Shown: positions 52,604 through 64,000 of the stretch, one piece after another
Numbering within the stretch: the first letter of the stretch is position 1
Layout: each line of letters begins with the position of its first letter
NCBI RefSeq assembly: GCF_963583255.1
Contig: NC_084814.1
Coordinates: forward strand, 24,202,315 to 24,266,314
Origin: Pyrus communis
Taxonomy: Eukaryota > Streptophyta > Magnoliopsida > Rosales > Rosaceae
Direction: 5' to 3'
DNA length: 64,000 bases
The notes under the pieces: generated by a model
Seen by the model: only the letters and a program-made list of their open reading frames with translations
What the model was told of the DNA's origin: nothing
The model's database searches: none
Translations under genes and position numbers: made by a program

Positions 52604-53630
52604 TCTCGACACACGCAAGCTCTATGCACAGAAACACTCGCAATCACTACACAGAACAGCTCGATTTCCAGATTCGCACTAGGGATTTTCCCGCGCAAAA
52701 TGTCTGAAATGGCGGGAGGAGAGCGGGAAGGGAAGGGCTTGACTTTAAAATAATAGCAGAATTCGATGCAGCGAGCCGTATTATACACACGTGTACTCGT
52801 CTTGCCACGTCAGTAATTCTAAAATACACTGGGTCTCTTTCGAGAAATTCTTTTCGAATCTCTATGTGTGGGGATCCGCGAATAGGAAGATTAGGACTGC
52901 TTAATTTTAATTATACAGCCTCCAATTAGTTTATTGTATAAAAATTTAAAATCTTGAACGGTTTAGATCCTTTCTTTCTCTTAAATGGTTCGAATGTCTC
53001 GATCTTTGAATTACAGACACAAAAATTTAGAGTGGATCTCTATCCTCGGGTACACAAGAAAGCTAGTGTTCTTCACAAATAGGCACCTGAGAGCTGGCTA
53101 ATTTATTTATTATATTACACACACTGGCATTGTGTTACTATCTTGCTTTTTGCGAGGGATTTTTTTTTAGTGTGCTAGAAATACAGTTTAGTTCACCAAC
53201 AACGGAATACCAAATTTAACTTGAGAGCAACTCGACTCACTGGAACAAAAAGACGGAAATAGATTCTCTTCGGATCTCTTTCACCTAATCTTCCTCATCA
53301 AACAATCCAGACTTTTGAAATTTGATCCAACGGCTAAAGTTATTATAACTTTTAAAATGAACTTGTGATTTTAGCCGTTTAATCAAATTTCAAGAGTCCA
53401 GATTGTTTGATGAGGAGGATTAGGTGGAAAGGATCCGGACATGATCTCTTTCCGCAAAAGACCCCTACATTTCGTACATTCTGCAACACAAACTTTTCTC
53501 GCTCCCAAAATTTTCTGTAATTCGTGAGTGGCCACCAGAATGTTTCCAAAATTTCAGAAAGCTACATATAAGATGCGGACGCTTTTACAAAAACGGACCC
53601 AATTTTACTGCGTTTCGAAGCCACACAAGC
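52604..53630. other. Divergent spacer between MIS12 and PCO
   Basis: The ends hold the two promoters and leaders. A MITE lies at about 53263-53450. The block at 52840-53060 has GGGATCC and GTGGATCTC near its ends and may be a decayed relative, but I cannot show its borders. Confidence 0.5.
53263..53450. mobile_element. MITE with ~75-bp inverted repeats
   Basis: The left arm (CGGATCTCTTTCACCTAATC, then TTCCTCATCAAACAATCCAG, up to ACGGCTAAA) pairs with the right arm (TTTAGCCGT...GAGTCCAGATTGTTTGATGA, then GGAGGATTAGGTGG, GGATCCGG). The loop is AT-rich. Borders are approximate; no target duplication was identified. Confidence 0.8.
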
Positions 53631-55816
53631 ATGGCGAGGAAGGGCTCGAAAGTTCAGGCTCTCTACGAGCTCTGCCAAACGGTATTCACGCCGTCAGGGT
53701 GTCCTCCCCCTTCTTCTCCGGCTATCAATAAGCTCCGTTCTGTCCTCGGTACCTTCCCATAAGTTCTTCTTTTTCAAGTTTTAATTAAATTGTTCATCTG
53801 ATACGTAATTTATTAAAAGTTTGGAACTTTGAAATTGGGTTTGCTTGTTTTGGTGGTGTAATTGAAGAATTGAGTAATATATTTTGTGGGGTTTTGGTGA
53901 ATTGTAAGAATATATAGATTTTTTCACTAATTACAGTCCAAAGTAACCTTTTTTCAGAATTAACCGAGTTTACCTCATGATGGAGGAATGTCCAGCATTG
54001 AATCTGATATATAATTTAGCAGTGAGAATTTGCCTGCAAAGCATGTTTGTGTGATATAATGCGTGCATTGTTGGTCTTGGAACTGCGATTTCAGCTCTAA
54101 AAGAAAGATTTTAAATCCAAAGTGCTAACTTTGTTGCTGGTTTGCTTATCGGGGTGAAATCCGGTTGGATCAAGAATCGCATTTCTTTCGTCTTCTCGCC
54201 ATTTGCAGCGAAGTTGCAATTGTTTTTCCTTTTTTTGATGATATAGTCTTGGTTGATAGGGCTTTGTTGCTTATTGATACTTGAGACCGACGCTACCACT
54301 GATATAGATTTGCATATACCGGTGTATGTGGAACAGGAAGCAGCTTGGTTTAGTTTACATAAGGAATGTGGAATGTCTCATTGGTTAATTAATTGACAAT
54401 AATGTCTTTGCTTTTGTCTTTTGCTGTCGCATACGTTATGTTAATAAATATGTGTATTTTATGCACACTAATCGGATTCCTGCTTAAAACATGCATGAAC
54501 CCAAAAGATCGTGAGGCCTAACTCAAAGGTGATGACAGTTTCAGTTCCTTCATAACAAATAGAAGACCAGGATACTCAATGTCTCAAATATAATTCACCG
54601 TTCCTATACGGTATGGATACACCATATGATAGTATTTGTCTTAATTTTCTGATATTCTTTTGAATTCACAGATGCGATGTCTCCTACTGATGTTGGGCTT
54701 AAAGAGGAAAATCAGGATGATGATCGAGGGCTTGGTTTTGTTGGACTTGACCAACTAAAAAGAGTTTCTCGGTGGGCTCAACCAATAACGTACTTGGATA
54801 TGTATGAAGGTGATAGTTTTACGGTAAGCATATTAAGTTACCATTCGATAAGGAATTTTGGTTCTTCGTTATATTCAAAGCTCTCTGAAGTTTATACTCT
54901 CACTTTGAGCAAATGATTTTATGCAGATGTGTATATTCTGTTTTCCTACTTCCTCAGTTATTCCGCTTCATGACCATCCTGGAATGACTGTTTTTAGCAA
55001 AGTTCTTTATGGCTCTTTGCACGTGAGATCTTATGATTGGATTGAGCCTGCCCAGGAGATCAAGGGACCAAATTACTTTCCAGGTCTGCTTTTTCATGCA
55101 ATTTTCAGTACATACTTACAACGATGATTATCAATACACATTGAGCACATCGAATGATCAGAGTTTCTACTGTCGTTTCTGATTGTCCTTTATTTGTTAA
55201 GAAAATATAGTAGACAGTGAGCATGGCGAATGATCTGAGTTTCTAGGGTTACAAATGGCGGTTGTAGTGATTTCAAGAAGCTAGGTTTCATGAGAGATAT
55301 ACAACCGTATGCGATGCTCGTGATTTTCATGCTTCAAGGGCTTAAATACGGGAGAACTAATGAGATTATGAAATTGCTCTCCAATGTAGTAAGATTGGCG
55401 AAGCTGGCAGTTGACAAGGTTTTAACAGCACCATGTGGGACATCAGTTTTGTATCCAAGGAGTGGGGGCAATCTGCATAATTTCACGGCGGTCACTCCTT
55501 GTGCTGTTCTTGACATTCTCACTCCTCCTTACAGAGAAGATGCAGGCAGAAAATGTACCTACTACCGTGACTACCCGTATACTGCCTTTGGTAAGTAACT
55601 TTGATTTCTACTTAGGGTTTTCTTTCCTTCGTGAACTTAATACGCATGAATAGAAACACTGATGAGTTTAGCGGTCTGCTGAAAACTGCGGCTACAGAAA
55701 ACGGAATTAAAATAAAGGATGGTAGAGAAGAGGACTATGCATGGCTTGCTGAGACAGAACCAGATAATCTTTATATGCGCTTGGGAAATTACACAGGGCC
55801 GTCTATTCAGGTTTAA
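53631..55816 (+). CDS. Plant cysteine oxidase (PCO1/PCO2 type)
   Basis: Non-haem iron thiol dioxygenase that oxidises N-terminal cysteine of ERF-VII factors with O2, marking them for N-degron degradation; it is the plant oxygen sensor. Exons 53631-53748, 54672-54823, 54927-55083, 55390-55590 and 55698-55816 join to 248 residues. The three iron-binding histidines are H105 and H107 in PLHDHPGMT and H172 in GGNLHNF. Other family segments are [44 protein letters not shown] and [12 protein letters not shown]. The protein resembles Arabidopsis PCO1/PCO2 more than PCO4/PCO5 but has a shorter N-terminus. The start is the first ATG of the frame that leads into QALYELC. The family usually has HCF after GGN; here it is HNF. 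Confidence 0.94.
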
Positions 55817-56674
55817 CTCTTACCAGTATCGTTGGTGATGATCACTAAATGAGCTCATGCTTCTTGTTGTGTTTGGTTTGGCTTTGAAACCCTAGAAAAG
55901 GCATTCCTTTGCGGTTGGCCTCAGAAGGCTAACAACAAGGTACCTAAGGCACCAAGAAGCGAATTGAGAAAAGAGCGTGTTGTTAGACGATGATGTCAAG
56001 TTTATTGAGTCAAGTCATCCCGCAGTCCCCCTTCTTGCTTGCCTTTGTTAGCCTTCATAACTAACTCGGCGAAGTTGTGATTGTGATGATTGCAATTTGC
56101 TACAGAAGTTATTTTGAATGCATCAAAGGATCTTGATTAATATTAGCGATTAGTGAAGCTCTCTCTTTGAGTTTATGTTCGTGATGCTATGTTGTGCCAT
56201 TCAAACATGGTCACGTCCACACGCGAAAACACATCACAGGACACTCCTCCGATGGTTAATGCTGTCGTTAAAATGACAAAGCGATTTGGGAACTCAAAAC
56301 ACTTTCAAAGGTAAATGATGTTATGCCTCTAAAACATTGCAAGATTTAGTCGACAAGTTGAAATATAATACAGTACATTACATTACAATGCCACACAAGA
56401 ACTACCAAGTTGAACTGGATGCCTGTCGTTTGACCGGTTCCATATAAACTCATGAAGATGATTGATCGAGACCAGCAACTTATTTATTGACCGAGATGTT
56501 TGGATTGAAGACGAAGAAGCCCGGTATCCTATGCCCAGAATTCGGCACTTGGAACTACCCTAATGACACCTAACTTGATAACCTCTATAAAAATTTGTGT
56601 AGATTTTCCAGGAAATCTGAATTGGAAGGATGCTTAGATGACTTGGATGAATGATCTGATAAAAATTTCGAAGC
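55817..56674. other. Convergent 3' flanks of PCO and enolase
   Basis: Probable 3' UTRs of both genes; no further feature recognised. Confidence 0.55.
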
Positions 56675-59327
<2,653 letters not shown>

Positions 59328-60301
59328 TCACGTGCGTGCGTGCGCGCGTGGGTTCTGTTGCGAGGTGGCATGCGGGGCCCGTTTAACTACTTTAAATATT
59401 TTGGGTCCTGCTCAACTTAAATTTGGACTTTTGAGCCCAAGCCGAAAAAGAAGTTGGTAAGGCATTGATCAGCTTATGGGCCACAACCCAATATAATGAG
59501 GGTAAAGTTGTAATTATATCTCTTTGAAACTAAGGATAAAATAAACAAAATTTCTCCAAGAGAAAAATATTTTATCTGCTACCTCAAGAGAAACTTACAT
59601 AAAATGAGTTGTGTACTCTAGATTTTTTACTAACTCTTGTTCTCTTTTCACCCCAGATAATCCAAGTCCCAAAAGTAATAGAGGATACTCTAACAATCAG
59701 TGGCGGATGTACAATAGGACTAAGGTAATCCCAAATTCTCAAGATCATCTGGAGTACGAGAGATATATATGTAAAGGTCTTCCGATGATCTTTTGAATGT
59801 TTGGTGCATGTCACTTTTATTGTTGTTGCTTTGTGCTCTGTTTCTATTAAAAACTTGAACCTTTAATACTAAGACTCCCAATAGTCGAATCCTGACAACA
59901 CCACCTAAAGTAAAAAAATATCTAATACAAGCAAAAATTTACTTTCATTTATGCATAGAAAATAATTATGTAAAAAATATTTGAAATTTCCACGTTGGTT
60001 CACGTCGCACTATCAAACCGTCTCCCTCTAAACAGTAGGCGTTCTTCACTACGTGCCTGACTCAGTTTTACACATCCCTTTCAAATTTTGGACTCCCAGA
60101 GTTAACCGCAACGGTAAACACGACGTGTCCTATGTATCGTCTCGACACGTGTTGCCTCCACTTTGGAAAACGCGCAAACGGACTCGATGCAACGTGAGAA
60201 TCCCAAATCCGTAAATAATTCGAAAACCGAGTCCCATTCGGAGACACCCATTCAAAATCAAAAAACCAAAAATTGCAACCGTTTACGTCGTATTAAACTC
60301 C

Positions 60302-60308
60302 TATAAAA
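60302..60308 (+). promoter_or_regulatory. TATA box of the tetraspanin gene
   Basis: TATAAAA lies 184 bp upstream of the ATG, with a CT-rich leader after it. A G-box CACGTG sits about 150 bp further upstream. Confidence 0.6.
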
Positions 60309-60491
60309 CAGTTACTTAAACAGATAAGCATACACACAAAAAACGAGTCCTCCTTTCCCTTGCCTCTGCCTCTCTTCGTTTCTCATTGTTTGTTTTCAGT
60401 TTTCAAAAGAAACAAGCACCGTCGAATCGAGAATTAGGGTTTCTTGTTTTTCATCATTTCGTTTTCAGTTTTCAGAATACCATTATCAACA

Positions 60492-62039
60492 ATGTTTCGC
60501 GTAAGCAACGCGGTGGTGGGGATCTTGAACTTCCTCTTCCTCCTCCTCGGCCTCGCCTCCATCGGGGCCGGGATCTACTTCCAAGTCCACGGCGGCACCC
60601 ACTGCCAAAAAGTTCTCCAAACTCCGCTCATCATCGGCGGCATCTTCTTCTGCGTGGTGTCCCTTCTAGGGCTCATCGGCTCCTGCTGCCGACTCAACTC
60701 TCTCCTCTACATCTACTTAATCGTTGTCTTCGTGGTCATCATCGGGCTCATCGTGTTCACCGTGTTCGCCATTCTCGTGACGAACAAGGGGATAGGGCAG
60801 GTGGTTTCCGGGAGAGGGTACAAGGAGTACAAGAGCGGGGACTTCTCGCACTGGATGCAGCATTACGTGGTTAATGATAAGAACTGGGGTCCCATCAAGA
60901 GTTGCTTGATCGATGCGCAAATTTGCAAGAGTCTTGGCGGCGACGTTCATGAATCCCAGGCTGAATTCTACAAGAAAAACTTGTCTCCTATACAGGTTAG
61001 TTATTTTTCTCGATTTTTAATTTTAATTTATTAATTAACTTAATTATTTAATTATATAATTTTAGGTCTGATTCAATACGTATACACATATATATTCTCG
61101 ACCAAAAAAAAAATATCAGTAGTGTCACTGGGTCACTATTGAAGTTGATTAGATTAGTGATTGTTTTGGCGAATACGCTCTGTAATTATATAGAATTTAG
61201 AGTAAAGTTGCCTATCATTTGTCAAAAAATAATTAGAGTAATATTTATGGCCTGCAGAAAACTGCGGTAAGATTTAATTAGGATAAAAGGGGGTTTAGTC
61301 GTATTTGTTTTACATCCATATTTAGAAAATTGTTACAAAATGTTTATTAATTAATCACCATTTTGTTTTTGGATTTGTTTATTTATTTTGGTTGATTACT
61401 CCAAAATTAACTCAATAAATTATTATAAAGAGTTCGAGTCCGACCATATAATCAAATAAATGAGTAACTAATTTTTTTTTATGTTTTTGCTTCACATATA
61501 TTATCAATTTAAAAGTCGTGATTTGTATTTATTTTAGTAATACCACGACAATAGCGTACGTCGTTCGTTGAATGAAAAAATTAATTTGGATTTTGGTTTA
61601 CATTTTGGATTGCATGCACTGTTAGGGTTTGAGCGTCTACGTTGCGTTACGTACTGATGTGTTCTTAATCAATGATTTTTGCTCATAAAATTTGCACTAA
61701 CTAATCAAATGTTTATACGATGATCAGTCTGGTTGCTGCAAGCCGCCGTCCTACTGCGGATTCGAGTACAAGAACGCGACGTTCTGGGAAGTTCCCAAAA
61801 AAGGGCTTGCAGTCGGAGACAGCGACTGCAAAACGTGGAGCAACGACCAGAAGAAGCTGTGCTACGAGTGCGAGTCGTGCAAGGGAGGAGTGCTGGCAAA
61901 CATCAGGAAGCAGTGGAGGAACTTGGCCATATTTAACGGGTGTGTTATTGTATTGGTGATTCTCATCTACTGCGTCGGCTGCTGTGCTACCAAGAACAAT
62001 CGCTTCAGCACTTACAACAAATTTAGAGGCGGCGCTTGA
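60492..62039 (+). CDS. Tetraspanin (TET7/8/9-like)
   Basis: Four-pass membrane scaffold protein of the plasma membrane and, for TET8 and TET9, extracellular vesicles. Exons 60492-60995 and 61728-62039 join to 271 residues. Membrane segments are at about 7-27 ([20 protein letters not shown]), 45-65, 72-95 ([20 protein letters not shown]) and 230-252. The large extracellular loop (about 96-230) has the plant signature GCCKPP immediately after the intron plus further cysteine pairs (CGFEY, DCKTW, CYECESC). The short cytosolic tail is [19 protein letters not shown]. The single-intron structure and the 270-residue length are normal for plant tetraspanins. Which member it matches best needs a tree; TET8-like is my reading. 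Confidence 0.94.
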
Positions 62040-62971
62040 TTTGATTAGCTTAATTATGATAGATAATCCATCCCAGCTGTAGTATTAGTTCATACTAATT
62101 CAATTATTTTAGTTATTTCAGATGTTGTTTATCATCGTGTAGGATTGATCCTAGCTATGTAGGTGCGTGTAGTGCTGTTGTTTACATTTTTAAGTACTTA
62201 TTTGATTAGTAAATTACTTAATTAGTACATGCTTGGTTTGTTCACGTGAAAGAGTCTTTTAATTTGATGCATACGCCAAAAAAAGAAATCAATGATGGAT
62301 ATGGATAAGGGGTAAAATGCAAACTTCACCCTTTTATCGGTGAGATATAGGAAAATAAATAAAAAATAAATTTTCGTCGAATGCAATCGATATCGATATT
62401 TCTATAAATAAATTTGCATACCAATATGCAGTTAAACGAACAATACACATTCCTTAGTTGCTGGGGACGTGCAATCTTTATCCCTATAGTTCAGGGTGAG
62501 AAAGTCCCTTATATTGGCATGAGAACTCATATTATTGATGTTATCCACACCGTCCGTTTTTATGTGGCAACCATTTTGATGCTATCCACACCGTCTATTT
62601 TCTTTATGGCTGATGATAATGGGTTTCTCTCTCCAAATTAAACCAAATCTGCCCATATTCGGGCCCAATATAACAAGACCCGGCCGAGTAGGCTATTTAC
62701 GTCTTGAATCCCGGCTTTCCCTTTCTCGGATGAAAAAGAGATGGAAGGTGGATACTGGATAGACGGGTTTATCCTCAAAAGTGAATCGCACGTCTCTCAC
62801 ACACGATGCCAATTGACGAAAAATTGGGTCAAATCTAGCGTTGGGGAGTAAATTGAAGTGGCAGACTTGTAATTCATTAAAACGAAACATTCAAGCCTTG
62901 GCTCAGTTCACAACTATCAGAAAAATGTGAATTCTAAAGGATGGAAACCTGATAAAATAATTTGAGTTCTA
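62040..62971. other. Convergent 3' flanks
   Basis: 3' UTR of the tetraspanin and of the following minus-strand gene. The motif ACACCGTC[CT] occurs twice (62550 and 62589), each preceded by ATGYTATCC. No coding region seen. Confidence 0.5.
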
Positions 62972-64000
62972 CTACTTGAGAAAGGTACAAGCAAGAAACA
63001 AGAACAGATAAACTACGAGTGAGGTTGCAAGTTCAAGGGTCCAAGTCGGGTGTAACAGCATTGATGGAATATTCGGGACCAAAACCGAACCGCATACCCA
63101 ACCAGTGACGAGAGCTCCAAGTCTGCAATAGGGGAAAGGTGTAAGTAACGAGAAGAGTGGGGGAAGAAGGCAGACAACTATGGCTACTGTCCAAACTTAC
63201 CCAAAAATGGAAGCTCTGGCCAAGCTCTTTGTCTTCTCGTTGAGGAAATAGATGCAAGCTGCCAAGGATACCGCCACCTGTAGTAACAAATATTTCGATT
63301 GATTGCAAGTTCCCAAAAAAGGGGTACCAACAGCGTAATCTATTTTCTGAGTACTTGTATGCAAATTATAGTGTTTTAATCAAATATCAACAAAGAGGAA
63401 GGGTGCATTTATCTAGTACGAATCTATGATAGAAAAGCATGGAAGGATGGAGATACGGGAGAAAAACGACATAAAGATACCAATGTTGGATTCAGCAAAA
63501 GAAGGTAGGCATTTGCTGTGTACGTCGAGAAAGGTCTATCTAAAGTCTAATTGTGTCAGCAAGGCATGCTTCACAAGGAGACTGCCACAATGCCACTACC
63601 ATATTCTATTCCAAACCGTTGGGGCTCATCATATGATGAGAGCAACTCAATCAAAGATATCATCCACATTGTGAACAAACGAAGATGTTTCATGTAAGGC
63701 TTAAAGGATCTAAGAATAGCACAGCAAAAAAAAAACAATGTCTAACTAGAGAGTGAAGTTCTGCCCCAAACTTGCACAAATCAGTCACAAATAAAACAAG
63801 TTTTAAATCGACGCTTCCAATAAGGGATGCACTAAGGACAAGCCAATATTAGCCTACGCATTCAATTACTATGACCGAAGGTTTCACTTGGATAACAGAA
63901 AATGGCATCAGGTGTGATTAAAAGATACAAGGCCATTCGAGCATTGTCAATCACAACAGAAAATTTGGAACAAACCTGAAATGCAGGTCCACCTTCAGCT
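62972..64000 (-). CDS. Membrane protein of unknown function (C-terminal part)
   Basis: Three exons can be read: a partial one at 63976-64000 running off the window, 63201-63277 and 62972-63122. They join in frame to about 83 residues ending in a TAG. The C-terminal region is hydrophobic, with about three possible membrane helices around [28 protein letters not shown] and [19 protein letters not shown] short charged loop, NEKTKSLAR, lies between the first two. I do not recognise the family with confidence and give no function. The plus-strand frame at 63426-63674 lies in its 700-bp intron and has no support. Confidence 0.6.

Noticed and set aside
53528..53731. 67-codon frame starting upstream of PCO
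   Set aside because: It is out of frame with the PCO exon; only the ATG at 53631 leads into the family's QALYELC motif.
60386..60874. 162-codon frame rich in Arg, His and Pro
   Set aside because: It overlaps the first tetraspanin exon in another frame and reflects that exon's GC-rich codons.
62693..62890. 65-codon minus-strand frame downstream of tetraspanin
   Set aside because: No family resemblance and no splice link to the membrane-protein gene, whose stop lies at 62972.

Overview
This 64 kb window is nuclear DNA of a flowering plant. The genes are widely spaced and rich in introns with GT..AG (once GC..AG) boundaries, the proteins are plant-specific (SOB FIVE-LIKE, plant cysteine oxidase, TTM1/2-type enzymes, tetraspanin with a GCCK motif, plastid enolase), and the spacers hold small transposons, a LINE and a solo LTR. 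The spacer repeats look to me like those of Rosaceae, possibly apple or pear; this is recognition from memory, not a search.

Layout. 1-3.9 kb: 3' part of a chloroplast SppA-type protease (+). 5.9-6.3 kb: SOB FIVE-LIKE (-). 10.7-13.0 kb: ceramide synthase of the LAG1/LOH type (+), convergent with an STK16-like kinase (13.7-16.5 kb, -). 16.5-22.7 kb: transposon-rich spacer with a Mutator-like MITE, a 3.74 kb solo LTR and a MITE that splits an unidentified reading frame. 23.0-26.9 kb: agmatine deiminase (-). 27.7-42.9 kb: a head-to-tail duplication of about 7.5 kb, each unit carrying a uridine-kinase/CYTH triphosphate tunnel metalloenzyme gene (+). Unit 1 carries a 5'-truncated LINE, unit 2 a different 1.2 kb insertion. 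43.0-44.4 kb: NHP2 (-), sharing a short two-way promoter with phenylalanyl-tRNA synthetase beta (44.8-49.3 kb, +). 50.7-52.6 kb: MIS12 kinetochore protein (-). 53.6-55.8 kb: plant cysteine oxidase (+). 56.7-59.1 kb: plastid enolase (-). 60.5-62.0 kb: tetraspanin (+). 63.0-64.0 kb: C-terminal end of an unidentified membrane protein (-).

These are mostly unrelated housekeeping genes, so there is no operon-like logic. The one functional pairing visible in the DNA is the NHP2/PheRS-beta promoter, which carries telo-boxes and TGGGCC elements typical of ribosome-biogenesis and translation genes. The most informative region is the duplicated TTM pair. The copies differ by two insertions and several small deletions. 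In copy 1, one deletion removed a splice acceptor, yet a downstream AG keeps the frame, so copy 1 is predicted to encode a shorter protein (about 561 against 660 residues) that still has its kinase-like, CYTH and membrane-anchor parts.

All exon boundaries were read by eye from splice consensus, frame continuity and remembered family sequences. No alignment or database search was run.
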